Source: Motiliproteus sediminis (lineage in GTDB: Bacteria; Pseudomonadota; Gammaproteobacteria; Pseudomonadales; Balneatricaceae). Taken from it: DNA of 64,000 nt. The stretch spans positions 62,001 to 126,000 of the forward strand of contig NZ_JAERQK010000001.1 in assembly GCF_017912535.1 (NCBI RefSeq), written 5' to 3'. Of the stretch, positions 45,356 through 54,300 are shown in pieces. Position 1 is the stretch's first letter. Every line of letters starts with the position of its first letter. Both the position numbers and the translations under genes were made by a program. The notes under the pieces are model-generated. The model was not told where the DNA came from. It did no database searches and saw only the letters and a program-made list of their open reading frames with translations.

Positions 45356-45593
45356 GGTGGCCTCTGAATGCGACACTGAACTGCCGGGCGGCGGTTTGAA
45401 GTGCTATCGGGGTGTTTGTTTCGTTTGTGTTATCTGTGTTTTTAAAATAATACGAACGTGATATTTGCGGAGCATAGGCGAAACGATTGCTGGTTGGCAA
45501 TACGTTTGTGTCGAAAATGGAGACAAAATGAACGTAATGTGTTTTTCTGGTAGGCTGCCGCTGCCAGCGCGTACTTATCGAGGAGTTTCGCCC
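45356..45593 (+). promoter_or_regulatory. Divergent control region of the acyl-CoA operon and rpiR-type gene
   Basis: A 238-base, locally AT-rich gap. The nonamer CGTTTGTGT occurs twice as a direct repeat (45422-45430 and 45503-45511), 81 bases apart, in TTTCGTTTGTGTTA and ATACGTTTGTGTCG. These are candidate binding sites for the RpiR-family regulator on both genes. No textbook -35/-10 pair is obvious. Confidence 0.35.
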
Positions 45594-46493
45594 ATGTCCC
45601 GTCCAACCGCCCCTATCATTCCTGACGATGCCCAGAGTGCGTTGCAGGCGCTGGGCGCGGTCTATCCCCAGTTGACTCAGCAGCTGCAGTTGGCGGCGGA
45701 CTACGTGCTCGATAATCCGGTCGAGGTGGCGCTGCTGTCGATCCGCAAGACCGCCGAGGCAGCCGGAGTGACCACCTCCACCCTGACCCGGCTGGCCAAA
45801 ACCCTGGGATTCGACCGCTACGACCAGTTCCGGCAGATGTTCCAGCAGGCGGTGCAGGAGCGGGCCCCCAGTACCTTTGGTGATCGCGCCCAGAATCTGC
45901 AGGAGCAGGCGCGGGCCCATCCCGACAGTCAGCAGTTTTTCAATTTCGCCTCAGCCGCCTATCAGGATCTGGGGCAGCTGTTTCAGGAGGAGACCCTGGT
46001 GCTGCTGCAGGATGCCGCCGCCCGCCTGACCAAAGCGCGGCGAGTCTACGCGCTGGGGTTTCGGGATGCCTACGCGCTGGCGCATCACTTCGCCTACGTG
46101 GGGCGAATTGCGTTCCCGCGCTTCAGTCTGATTCGCGGCGGTGAGGGGATGCTGCTTAGCGAACTGGCGGCGATCGGTGCGGGTGATGTGGTGGTGGTGT
46201 TCGGTTCCGACCCCTATACCGCCGAGACGGTAAAAGCGGTGGAGATCATTCGCGGCACCGGCGCCGAGCTGATCGCCGTTACCGACAGTCTGCGTTCGCC
46301 CCTGGCACAGGGGGCGGCGGTGGCCTTTACCCTGGCCAACGATACCCCGCACTTCTTTCCCAGCATTCTCACCGCGGTGGCGCTGGTGGAGGCGTTGCTG
46401 GGCGAGTGCGTGGCCGCCGGCGGCAAGCCGATGCTGCGCCATATCGCTGCCTACGAAGAGCGGCTCAACCAGTTGGGTGGTTACACCCGCTAA
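45594..46493 (+). CDS. RpiR-family transcriptional regulator (HTH + SIS)
   Basis: A 299-residue regulator. The N-terminal HTH_6 domain has VALLSIRKTAEAAGVTTSTLTRLAKTLGF (about residues 45-75), and the C-terminal SIS domain has RRVYALGFRDAYALAHHFAY, GDVVVVFGSDPYTAETVKAV and AELIAVTDSLRSPLA. SIS domains usually bind phosphosugars, but RpiR-type regulators also serve acid catabolism. The gene diverges from the ECH-ACD-ECH operon, which it very likely controls. ATG 45594 follows GAGGAG; longer in-frame starts lack a ribosome site. Confidence 0.9.
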   Translation: MSRPTAPIIPDDAQSALQALGAVYPQLTQQLQLAADYVLDNPVEVALLSIRKTAEAAGVTTSTLTRLAKTLGFDRYDQFRQMFQQAVQERAPSTFGDRAQNLQEQARAHPDSQQFFNFASAAYQDLGQLFQEETLVLLQDAAARLTKARRVYALGFRDAYALAHHFAYVGRIAFPRFSLIRGGEGMLLSELAAIGAGDVVVVFGSDPYTAETVKAVEIIRGTGAELIAVTDSLRSPLAQGAAVAFTLANDTPHFFPSILTAVALVEALLGECVAAGGKPMLRHIAAYEERLNQLGGYTR

Positions 46494-46578
46494 CCGCGCG
46501 GCTTTAACCGGTTACGCTAACCTATCCGGCATAATGTGCCCATACTTCCTTGGCTTAGTGATTTTTTAGGATCTGTTT

Positions 46579-48678
46579 ATGCTGCTGCGCTTGCAAACCG
46601 TGCTGTTGTTGTTTCTTACCTTCATGCCTGTGGCGATCCAGGCGGAAGAGAGCGCCTCCCGTTTCCAATCCTTGACGCTAAATCTCAATGATCTGGCGCC
46701 GGCCTGGTGGGAGGGCTATGTCGATGCCTCGGCGGCCGAAAAAGCGCGCTTTCACCAGTTACTGGAGACTGAGCTGAAGCGGGTCATCCCCGCGGATTCA
46801 CGCTACCTCGCGAATAAAGCGTTGCTGCTGCAGCTGGCTGCCGATCTGCAGCGGCAGTCGACGATGGACGATGAAACGCTGAGTTTGCCTGACGTGCAAC
46901 AGCGTTACAGCCTCGACGAGTGGGTGCGCGTGGTCAGTCGTAGTCGAGAACTGGAGCGGCAGCAGGCCGAGGTCGGGCAGAAACTTAACCAGTTGGCGAC
47001 GACGATCGGCTTTCACCGTAAGTCAATTGCGGCGGCGCTGCTGCGTTATCGCGAGCTGTCGGTGCAGGATGCCGACAAGAAAGCGCTGGCGTTGACGATT
47101 TTGCGTGAGCAGCTGGAGTTGTTGGCGGCGCGTAGCGACGAACAACGGTTGAAAAAACATATTTCCCAACTGGACAACGCGGCGGCGTTGGTCAAGGAGC
47201 AGGCACAGATCGGCCTTGGGCGGCTGGATCTGAGCGATGATGACCGGCAACAGCTAGCGGAGAAGCTGGAGGCTCTTCGTACTAAGATCGAACAGCAGCT
47301 CAAACAGCAGGCGGATCTGCGACTATCGACCCTGCAACAAGCCGGGTCTGATTCGTTGCAGCAGCCGGTGGCCGGTGCGTTGCTGGCCGCTAATCTGCTC
47401 GTTAGCCGCGCCGAGGAGTTCAAGCTGGAGCGGCTGCAGGGGATCGTGCTGAGGCTGAGTGGCTCCGCGCCCGATGCGGCCAGCGGTCAGGGGCTGTCAG
47501 CTGACGAACTAGCGCTGGAGAATACCCGGCTGCGCAACGAACTGAACCGTATTCAGGAACAGGTACTGGGGCGCGAGGGCTACTCCGACCGCCAACGTTA
47601 CGGCATGCTCGGCTTACTGCAGCAGGCCCGGACGCAGTCCGATGAGGCAACCAAGGAGCTGGCAACGGCGCGCAGCCTGCAAGCCTATCTGGTCGATCTG
47701 GAGCGTTCGGCGCAAACATGGTGGCAGAGCCCGTTGCAACAAGCCGGTGTACTGTGGGACCGCTCCGGTGCGCTGTTACTGAAATGGCTGAACTACCCAC
47801 TATTCAGCGTCAACGAATCCCCGGTCAGCAGTTTTGATATCTTTTGGATGATCCTGATCGTTACCGTGGCGGGTTTTGTTTCACGTCAGTTGCGGCGCTT
47901 GATCATCCGCATCGGAACCACCCAGCAGACCTTCTCCGATGCGGCGGCATTTACTATCAGCCGGATCCTCCACTACGTAGTGATGGCGATTGCGGTGGTG
48001 TTGGGGCTGAGCTCCATCGGCTTGGATCTCAGTAATGTTGCGCTGGTTGCCGGGGCCTTGAGTGTCGGTATCGGCTTCGGTCTGCAGTCGATCTTCAACA
48101 ACTTTATCTCTGGCCTGATTCTGCTGTTTGAGCGTCCCTTTAAGGTGGGCGATCTTGTCGAGCTGGAATCGGGCGTGCGCGGGCGGATTCGCTCCATCAA
48201 CGTGCGTAGTACCCATATCAATACGTGGGATAACGTTGATGTATTGGTGCCCAACTCCGAGTTCATTGGCGGTCGGGTAACCAACTACACTCTCTCAGAT
48301 GATGTGCGCAGGTTGCACATATCCTTCGGTGTCGCTTATGGCAGTAACAAGGAGAAGGTTCGCCAAGCGGTGCTGAATGCGGCTAAAACCGTCCCCTACA
48401 CCCTTTACGAGGATAAGCGTGAGCCGGACGTGTGGCTGCTCAATTTTGGTGACAGCAGCCTCGACTTTGAGTTGGTGGTATGGATTCACCACAACCGTCT
48501 GCCCGCCGGGCACAATCCCACCACCGACTACCTGTGGGCGATCGAAACTGCGTTGGGTGAGGCAGGGATTGAAATTCCGTTCCCGCAGCGGGATCTGCAC
48601 CTGCGCAGCGTCGATGGCAAACTGCTGGCCCGGGTGACACCGCCTACTTCGTCGAGCGCCGGTACCGATACCGATTGA
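46579..48678 (+). CDS. Large MscS-family mechanosensitive channel (MscK-like)
   Basis: A 699-residue channel. A signal peptide (MLLRLQTVLLLFLTFMPVAIQA) is followed by a long, Gln/Leu-rich coiled-coil periplasmic part (about residues 50-400). A membrane helix is near 420 and the MscS core starts near 460: SRILHYVVMAIAVVLGLSSIGLDL, ALSVGIGFGLQSIFNNFISGLILLFERPFKVGDLVEL (pore helix and beta domain) and VLVPNSEFIGGRVTNYTL. Only about three to four membrane segments are visible, fewer than in full MscK. It relieves osmotic downshock at the inner membrane. First of a run of envelope ion genes. Confidence 0.9.
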   Translation: MLLRLQTVLLLFLTFMPVAIQAEESASRFQSLTLNLNDLAPAWWEGYVDASAAEKARFHQLLETELKRVIPADSRYLANKALLLQLAADLQRQSTMDDETLSLPDVQQRYSLDEWVRVVSRSRELERQQAEVGQKLNQLATTIGFHRKSIAAALLRYRELSVQDADKKALALTILREQLELLAARSDEQRLKKHISQLDNAAALVKEQAQIGLGRLDLSDDDRQQLAEKLEALRTKIEQQLKQQADLRLSTLQQAGSDSLQQPVAGALLAANLLVSRAEEFKLERLQGIVLRLSGSAPDAASGQGLSADELALENTRLRNELNRIQEQVLGREGYSDRQRYGMLGLLQQARTQSDEATKELATARSLQAYLVDLERSAQTWWQSPLQQAGVLWDRSGALLLKWLNYPLFSVNESPVSSFDIFWMILIVTVAGFVSRQLRRLIIRIGTTQQTFSDAAAFTISRILHYVVMAIAVVLGLSSIGLDLSNVALVAGALSVGIGFGLQSIFNNFISGLILLFERPFKVGDLVELESGVRGRIRSINVRSTHINTWDNVDVLVPNSEFIGGRVTNYTLSDDVRRLHISFGVAYGSNKEKVRQAVLNAAKTVPYTLYEDKREPDVWLLNFGDSSLDFELVVWIHHNRLPAGHNPTTDYLWAIETALGEAGIEIPFPQRDLHLRSVDGKLLARVTPPTSSSAGTDTD

Positions 48679-48757
48679 TATTTCGCAATTTCGCTTGACC
48701 AGCGCTTGCGCGCTGACACAATGCGCCACCTAGCGCACTACCGACAGGATCTCTGCC

Positions 48758-50098
48758 GTGACCGATGAACTGAATCAAGTGATAGACCGGCTGCAGCAGG
48801 CCGCCGAAGGGGAACGCCCGACGGTGATGGAGTCGGCCCTCGACGAGATGGACGCCGAGCAGCTGGCACTGTTGCTCGAAGCGCTACCCCAGGAGGAGCG
48901 CTATCGGCGCTGGCAACAGATCCCCGCCGATGAGCAGCCCCACGTGCTGGTGGCGCTGCGTGGCGAGGCGCGCACCACCCTGTTCCATGCGATGGCCGAG
49001 GAGGTGCGGGAACAGCTGCTGGCTGGGCTCGATGCTCAGGACCTGATCGAACTGGCGGACTCGCTGCCCGACAGTGCGGTCGAGGCGGCGTTGTCACGCA
49101 TGGATGAAGAGCAGCGGCGCTATTTCGAGCGCTCGCTGCAGTACGACAACCACCAGGTCGGGCGTTACGTAGACCACGAGCTGCTGATTCTGCCCGCCTC
49201 CGTGCGGGTGCAGGACGCTGATCGGCTGTTGCGCCGCGAGTTGCCGGCCTATACCGATAGCCTCTATCTGTACGACCGCTCGGGCCGATACAGCGGCACC
49301 GTGCGTACCGGAAATCTCTATACCCTGCCCGGGCACCTGCCGTTGAGCGGTGAGGCCGATGAAGAGGCCGAAGTCCTGCGGGGTGATATTGAACTGGGCG
49401 ACGCCGCCGAAGCGGTGATGCGCTGCGGCTGGGCGGCGTTGCCGGTGGTCGATGAACAGGGCCGGCTGCTGGGGCGGATCACCCTGCGCGATGCGATGGA
49501 TATTCAACGCGAACAGTTCGAAGCGCAGCTGATGGCGCAGGCGGGCATGAACGAGGAGGAGGATCTGTTTGCGCCGGTGCTGCGCAGTTCCCGCCGTCGT
49601 GCCACCTGGCTGGGTATCAATCTGCTGACGGCGTTTCTGGCTTCCTGGGCGATCGGGTTGTTTGAGGCCACGTTGCAGCAGGTGGTGGCGCTGGCGGTAC
49701 TGATGCCGGTGGTCGCGTCGATGGGGGGGATTGCCGGTAGCCAGACGCTCACCCTGATGATTCGTGGTTTAGCGCTGAATCAGATCTCGCGTGGCAACCT
49801 GCGGCAACTGCTCTACAAGGAGGTGGGGGTCGCCTCGGTTAACGGCCTGCTGTGGGCGTTGTTGATCGCGCTTGTGGCCGCGGTCTGGTTCTCCAGTATT
49901 CCACTGGGGCTGGTGATCGGGGTGGCTATCGCGGTGAATATTCTTGCGGCCGCGCTGGCAGGCGTGCTGATCCCGATGATTCTGGATCGAATGGAGATCG
50001 ATCCGGCACTTTCCGGATCGGTGATCCTAACCACGGTGACCGATATCGTGGGGTTCGTGAGTTTTCTGGGTTTGGGTGCCCTGGTGCTGGTGCCATAG
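48758..50098 (+). CDS. mgtE: MgtE-type magnesium transporter
   Basis: A 446-residue Mg2+ channel with a GTG start. The N domain of superhelical repeats (ALLLEALPQEERYRRWQQIP, DAQDLIELADSLPDS) spans about 1-130. Paired CBS domains with GDAAEAVMRCGWAALPVVDEQGRLLGRITLRDAM run about 135-255. Five membrane helices begin near residue 287 (RRATWLGINLLTAFLASWAI). The pore signature ...GGIAGSQTLTLMIRGLAL... is present. The acidic N/CBS part would close the pore at high internal Mg2+. It follows the MscK-like gene by 79 bases. Confidence 0.92.
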   Translation: MTDELNQVIDRLQQAAEGERPTVMESALDEMDAEQLALLLEALPQEERYRRWQQIPADEQPHVLVALRGEARTTLFHAMAEEVREQLLAGLDAQDLIELADSLPDSAVEAALSRMDEEQRRYFERSLQYDNHQVGRYVDHELLILPASVRVQDADRLLRRELPAYTDSLYLYDRSGRYSGTVRTGNLYTLPGHLPLSGEADEEAEVLRGDIELGDAAEAVMRCGWAALPVVDEQGRLLGRITLRDAMDIQREQFEAQLMAQAGMNEEEDLFAPVLRSSRRRATWLGINLLTAFLASWAIGLFEATLQQVVALAVLMPVVASMGGIAGSQTLTLMIRGLALNQISRGNLRQLLYKEVGVASVNGLLWALLIALVAAVWFSSIPLGLVIGVAIAVNILAAALAGVLIPMILDRMEIDPALSGSVILTTVTDIVGFVSFLGLGALVLVP

Positions 50099-50159
50099 CG
50101 GGGCGCTACGCCATCTACTATTTTCAGAGCGCCTGAGGCGCACATACCGGAGCTAAACC

Positions 50160-51215
50160 ATGGGCGATGGCCTGATCTGGCTGGGTATCCTGTTCTGTAT
50201 CTCGCAGTCGGCCTGTTTTTCCGGATTGAATCTGGCGTTCTTCAGTCTTAGCCGGATGCAGTTGGAGATCGAGTCGGCGCGTGGCGACAAGCAAGCGGCT
50301 AGAGTTCTGCTGTTGCGACAGGATACCAACTTTTTGTTGACCACCATTTTGTGGGGCAACGTGGGTATCAATGTACTGCTGACGTTGCTTTCCAATTCTG
50401 TGATGACCGGGCTGGCTGGTTTTTTGTTTTCCACCTTTGCGATTACGTTGTTCGGGGAGATAGGCCCTCAAGCGTACTTCTCACGCAATGCCAAAATCAT
50501 GGCCTCGTGGCTAGCCCCTCTGTTGCGCTTTTATCAGCTGCTGCTTTGGCCCCTGGCAAAGCCCTGTGCGTTGCTGCTTGACAGTTGGCTGGGCAAAGAG
50601 GGCATCGACTATATGCTTGAACGCGATTTGCGGGCGATGTTGCGCAAGTATGTGGAATCGGCAGATGCCGAGGTCGATGCACTTGAAGGTGTCGGCGCAC
50701 TAAATTTTCTGGCCATCGATGATCTTCCCGCCAGTCTGGAGGGAGAGCCGATCGACGCACTTAGCGTAATCCCGCTGGTGGAGAAAAACGGTCGATTGGA
50801 TTTTCCTGAATTTCAGCGTCGTGCCGAGGATCCGTTTTTGCAGGCGGTCAATCGTTCCGGTTATTCCTGGGTGGTACTGACCGATGGGGAAGGGCTGCCG
50901 CACTGGGTGCTCGACGCCGATGGTTTTCTGCGTCACGCGCTGCTGGAGCCGGACAAGCAATTGCCCCCGCTGGCTTACTGCCATCGTCCGCTGGTGGTCA
51001 ACCGAGAGACCGAAACCCTCGGAGCGGCTATGCTGGAATTGAAACTGACTGAGAGCACTGGCCATAACGGTGACGAGGCGATCGTCAAGGATGTGATTCT
51101 GGTCTGGACCGACAGCAGTCGGCGGATTATCACCGGAGCCGACATCCTTGGCCGTCTGCTGAAAGGAGTGGATCGCTACGTTAGCGGACCGGCACGGAGG
51201 CCGCAGGCCGGATGA
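50160..51215 (+). CDS. CNNM/DUF21-domain membrane protein
   Basis: A 351-residue protein. A DUF21 domain of three to four helices is at the N terminus: LGILFCISQSACFSGLNLAFFSLSRMQLEIES, TNFLLTTILWGNVGINVLLTLLSNS and GEIGPQAYFSRNAKI. A cytosolic part follows in which no normal CBS pair is recognisable. CNNM/CorC-type proteins transport or regulate Mg2+ or Co2+; in this variant FFSLSR and GEIGPQ replace the standard motifs slightly. It lies 61 bases after mgtE, and its stop overlaps the DUF432 gene (ATGA). Confidence 0.85.
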   Translation: MGDGLIWLGILFCISQSACFSGLNLAFFSLSRMQLEIESARGDKQAARVLLLRQDTNFLLTTILWGNVGINVLLTLLSNSVMTGLAGFLFSTFAITLFGEIGPQAYFSRNAKIMASWLAPLLRFYQLLLWPLAKPCALLLDSWLGKEGIDYMLERDLRAMLRKYVESADAEVDALEGVGALNFLAIDDLPASLEGEPIDALSVIPLVEKNGRLDFPEFQRRAEDPFLQAVNRSGYSWVVLTDGEGLPHWVLDADGFLRHALLEPDKQLPPLAYCHRPLVVNRETETLGAAMLELKLTESTGHNGDEAIVKDVILVWTDSSRRIITGADILGRLLKGVDRYVSGPARRPQAG

Positions 51216-52048
51216 ACCTAACCGTGGGAGGAACGGCGGTGGAGCAGCCGCAACAATCAGGACGTTGTTGGTGGACGCCACGGCTACTGGACGACGGTGC
51301 CGCGTGCCGCTGGCAGGTGGGGCCGATGGTGCTGCTGGTCAGTCGCCACGAGCGGGAGTATCGACTCTACAGCCATAGTGACGCTCTCAGCGATGACGAG
51401 ACCGCCACCGTCAGCGAGATCGCTGACCCGGCGGCGCTGGAGGGGATTGCCGGCTTCGAGCTAGTGCGTCACCTCACCGATCCGTCGGCTACCCACATCG
51501 ACGTGCGCCCAGCGCTGGCCGACCGTGCAGTGGTCAGCAAGCCGGTAGCGCGCTTCATGCTGCATCCCCGTCAGCAGATCAAAGTGTTTGTGGGCTCGCC
51601 ACTGTGGCTGCAGGCGCGCCTGCAGGGGGCCTCGGACCTGATGCTCGATCTGCCGATTATCCGCCCTTCCGATACTTGGTTTGGTGCCAATACCCGTGAG
51701 GGCGAGCTCTGTTATGCCTCGCGGACCAACGCGCGGCTGACTCTGGACGAAGTGTCGGTTTCTGCGATTCGTGCAGTGACCCCGGTGCTGCTTCGTAACC
51801 AGTCATCCAAGCCGCTGGTGGTTGACAAGATCTGCCTGCCGGTCAGTTTTCTGTCGCTGTTCAGCGATAGCGACGGGCGCCTTTGGACCGAGCCGGTGAC
51901 CATCTCCTGCGAGCAGCAGAACGAGCCTTCGGCATTGACCATCGAGCGTCAGCCAGTCGGCGCCGCGGCGCAGTTGGAGCCGGTAAGTGCGCCGCGGCAG
52001 ACCGTCCGTTCGGGGCTGGTGCACTCCCTTAACGTATTGTTTGGTTGA
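51212..52048 (+). CDS. DUF432-family protein
   Basis: A 278-residue soluble protein. The core matches my memory of DUF432: RPALADRAVVSKPVARFMLHP, IKVFVGSPLWLQARLQG, RPSDTWFGANTREGELCYASRT and VLLRNQSSKPLVVDKICLPV. Function is unknown, but DUF432 genes are regularly placed before small MscS channels, as here: the next gene is MscS, six bases away. No signal peptide or membrane helix, so cytoplasmic and perhaps a channel partner. ATG 51212 overlaps the previous stop by four bases. Confidence 0.75.
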   Translation: MNLTVGGTAVEQPQQSGRCWWTPRLLDDGAACRWQVGPMVLLVSRHEREYRLYSHSDALSDDETATVSEIADPAALEGIAGFELVRHLTDPSATHIDVRPALADRAVVSKPVARFMLHPRQQIKVFVGSPLWLQARLQGASDLMLDLPIIRPSDTWFGANTREGELCYASRTNARLTLDEVSVSAIRAVTPVLLRNQSSKPLVVDKICLPVSFLSLFSDSDGRLWTEPVTISCEQQNEPSALTIERQPVGAAAQLEPVSAPRQTVRSGLVHSLNVLFG

Positions 52049-52053
52049 GTCTT

Positions 52054-52869
52054 ATGGCAGAGAGTGATTATCTTCAGTTAGGTTGGACCATTGCCCGGGC
52101 GGCTTTTTTCGTGCTTGCGGGATATACCGTCGCCCGGTTGGCAGCCTCTGCGGTACAGCGGTTGCTGGAAAAGCGTTTCAGCAGCCACCGCACCATGGTG
52201 TTTCGGCGCATTGTCTATTACCTGGTGCTGGCGATTTTTCTGGTATCCGCGCTAAATCAGCTCGGACTGGAACTCAGTGTGGTGCTTGGGGCTGCCGGTA
52301 TCCTGTCGGTCGCGGTCGGTTTCGCCTCGCAGACGTCGATGTCGAACCTGATCAGTGGTCTGTTTCTGATTTGGGAAAACCCTTTCTCCATGGGTGATAC
52401 GGTCAAGGTCGAAGACGTTACCGGCGAAGTGGTGGGGATAGACCTGCTGTCGGTCAAGTTGCGAACCCCCGATAACCTGTATGTGCGAATTCCGAACGAG
52501 AAACTGATCCGCTCCAACGTCACTACGTTGACCCGATTTCCCATACGCCGGGCGGATCTGAAAATTGGGATTGCCTATAAAGAGGATATCGAACGGGTCA
52601 GGGGAGTGCTCAATCGGGTAGCTGAGGTTAACCCGATATGTCTGATCGATCCGGCGCCGGTATTTATTGTACTGGGTTTTGGCGAATCTTCCGTTGATCT
52701 GCAATTTTCTGTGTGGGGTAAGCGCGAAAGTTTTCTGGAACTGAAAAACAGCATGCATCAACAGATTAAGCGGGCCTTTGATGAGGAGAATATCGAAATT
52801 CCGTTTCCTCATCGCAAACTGGTGACCGCCATTACGAGTCTGTCGACTGAGGGGAGTTTGCCTTTATGA
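52054..52869 (+). CDS. mscS: Small-conductance MscS channel
   Basis: A 271-residue channel. Three membrane helices (ARAAFFVLAGYTVARLAAS, IVYYLVLAIFLVSALNQLG) lead to the pore helix LSVVLGAAGILSVAVGFASQTSMSNLISG and the beta domain (FSMGDTVKVEDVTGEVVGIDLL, VRIPNEKLIRSNVTTLTR). The C-terminal vestibule ends EENIEIPFPHRKL. ATG 52054 was chosen over a TTG at 52045 that overlaps the DUF432 stop. Member of the gapless DUF21-DUF432-mscS-psiE-marC series; the stop overlaps the PsiE gene by four bases. Confidence 0.92.
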   Translation: MAESDYLQLGWTIARAAFFVLAGYTVARLAASAVQRLLEKRFSSHRTMVFRRIVYYLVLAIFLVSALNQLGLELSVVLGAAGILSVAVGFASQTSMSNLISGLFLIWENPFSMGDTVKVEDVTGEVVGIDLLSVKLRTPDNLYVRIPNEKLIRSNVTTLTRFPIRRADLKIGIAYKEDIERVRGVLNRVAEVNPICLIDPAPVFIVLGFGESSVDLQFSVWGKRESFLELKNSMHQQIKRAFDEENIEIPFPHRKLVTAITSLSTEGSLPL

Positions 52870-53327
52870 GCCACTTTCTCAAGCCGTTGCAGCGCTGGTT
52901 TGATCGTTTTGTTGATGCCGTTTTTGGGCTCATCCTGCTGTTTATCACATTGGGCATCGCGATCGGTGCCTTCATGCTGTTGCGGGATCTGTGGGACCTG
53001 ATGAGCCTGAAAGGAATCACCGGACACTATATCGATCTGATTTCTGACGTGCTGACGCTGTATGTGTTGGTAGAGCTGTCTCGGTCACTGGTTGAGTACT
53101 TCCATACTCGAAAGTTGCGTCTGACTTTCATTATCGATGCTGCGCTTGTGTTTGTGGTGCGCGAGGTGCTGATTGGATTATTCAAACATGACCTCAAGCC
53201 AGAGATGATCTTAGCCTTGTCGGCACTGATCCTGGTGCTGGGTGTTGTGCGGATCGGCTCGGCGTTGGTGTATCAGAAAGGTGAGCCCAAGGCCGCACAT
53301 CGGTTTAGCAGGAAAGAGGTCGAGTGA
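52866..53327 (+). CDS. PsiE-family inner-membrane protein
   Basis: A 153-residue membrane protein with four predicted helices (FGLILLFITLGIAIGAFMLL, LISDVLTLYVLVELSRSLVEYF, LTFIIDAALVFVVREVLIGLF, ILALSALILVLGVVRIGSALV). Helix content and the RLTFIIDAALVFVVRE segment fit the PsiE family, first described as phosphate-starvation-inducible, whose biochemical role is unknown. It overlaps mscS and the marC-type gene by four bases on each side, so translational coupling is very likely. Confidence 0.8.
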   Translation: MSHFLKPLQRWFDRFVDAVFGLILLFITLGIAIGAFMLLRDLWDLMSLKGITGHYIDLISDVLTLYVLVELSRSLVEYFHTRKLRLTFIIDAALVFVVREVLIGLFKHDLKPEMILALSALILVLGVVRIGSALVYQKGEPKAAHRFSRKEVE

Positions 53328-53938
53328 TGGTGGCTGAAATCGTCCAAATTTTTGTACTGCTTTGGGCGGTTATCGATCCGATTGGAACGGTGCCGGTGTT
53401 TTTGGCGGTTACCCGTCGCCATGAGAACAAGGATCTTGCGCGCATTGCGGTTCAGGCGGTGGCCATCGCTGCAGGTGTGCTGCTGTTCTTCATTATTGCC
53501 GGCCAATTCTTGCTGGAAGCGATGAGCGTGCCCTTAGCCGCGTTTCAGGTATCGGGTGGATTGGTGCTATTCGCTTTCGCATTCAACATGGTCTTTGGCG
53601 AGAGTAAGCCAGAAGAGGAACTACGAATTCTGCAAAGCGCTAACGACACGGCGATTTTTCCGCTAGCTGTACCGGCTATTGCTGGCCCTGGAGCGATGAT
53701 GGCGGTCGTGCTTCTGACCGATAAACACCGGTTTGAAATCGAGCATCAACTGCTAACTACCAGCGTGCTGCTGGCGGTACTGGCCTGCCAGTTGGTGCTG
53801 TTACTGCTGGCGCCGCGGCTGGGTAAGGTGATCGGGGCATCCGGGGCCAGCGTGGTAAGCCGGGTTATGGGTCTGATCTTGGCCGCGGTGGCGATGAACA
53901 GCGTGTTGGTTGGTATTAAGGTGTTTTTTAATCTGTAG
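53324..53938 (+). CDS. MarC-family inner-membrane protein
   Basis: A 204-residue protein with six membrane helices. The family landmarks are FVLLWAVIDPIGTVPVFLAVT at the N terminus, VSGGLVLFAFAFNMVFGESKPEE, then FPLAVPAIAGPGAMMAVVLLT, and the C-terminal VVSRVMGLILAAVAMNSVLVGI. MarC proteins are multi-pass membrane proteins without proven activity. Last gene of the envelope series; the following 360 bases carry no gene. Confidence 0.9.
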   Translation: MMVAEIVQIFVLLWAVIDPIGTVPVFLAVTRRHENKDLARIAVQAVAIAAGVLLFFIIAGQFLLEAMSVPLAAFQVSGGLVLFAFAFNMVFGESKPEEELRILQSANDTAIFPLAVPAIAGPGAMMAVVLLTDKHRFEIEHQLLTTSVLLAVLACQLVLLLLAPRLGKVIGASGASVVSRVMGLILAAVAMNSVLVGIKVFFNL

Positions 53939-54300
53939 TGCTATCTCGGCGTTAGGCCATGCTCCGGATGTGGTCACAGCCGCGGGGATCATGGCTGATT
54001 AAGACCAATTATTACTGCCCCGAATCGATCCGTTTGTCCGACAAAGGATCAATTTTTGATGTTCGTCACGCTTCGATGATATTCCGCTAAAATTACCTTC
54101 GCGAGCAGTTAAAGATCCGTTAGAGTGCCGCGACGTGATGTTGCCCGCGTTACGGTCTTGGCTCAGGTCAGGAGGCAATGGATAAGTAATGACCACGGAA
54201 GGCGCTAAGGGTAAAGAAAAAGCGCGTGGTCGTGCGCGTCCTTGTCAAACAATGCTGTAAAGAGGCCGTCAGGAGCCTTACGCAGATACAGGGTAAACCT
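53939..54300 (+). other. Non-coding leader region before the chemoreceptor
   Basis: No supported gene. It contains an AT-richer part (54000-54090) likely to hold a promoter, and AGGAGG at 54170 before ATG-GAT-AAG-TAA, whose stop overlaps another ATG opening a 23-codon reading frame (54189). These could be leader peptides, but nothing else supports translation. No flagellar-type sigma-28 boxes with correct spacing were found. Confidence 0.4.
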
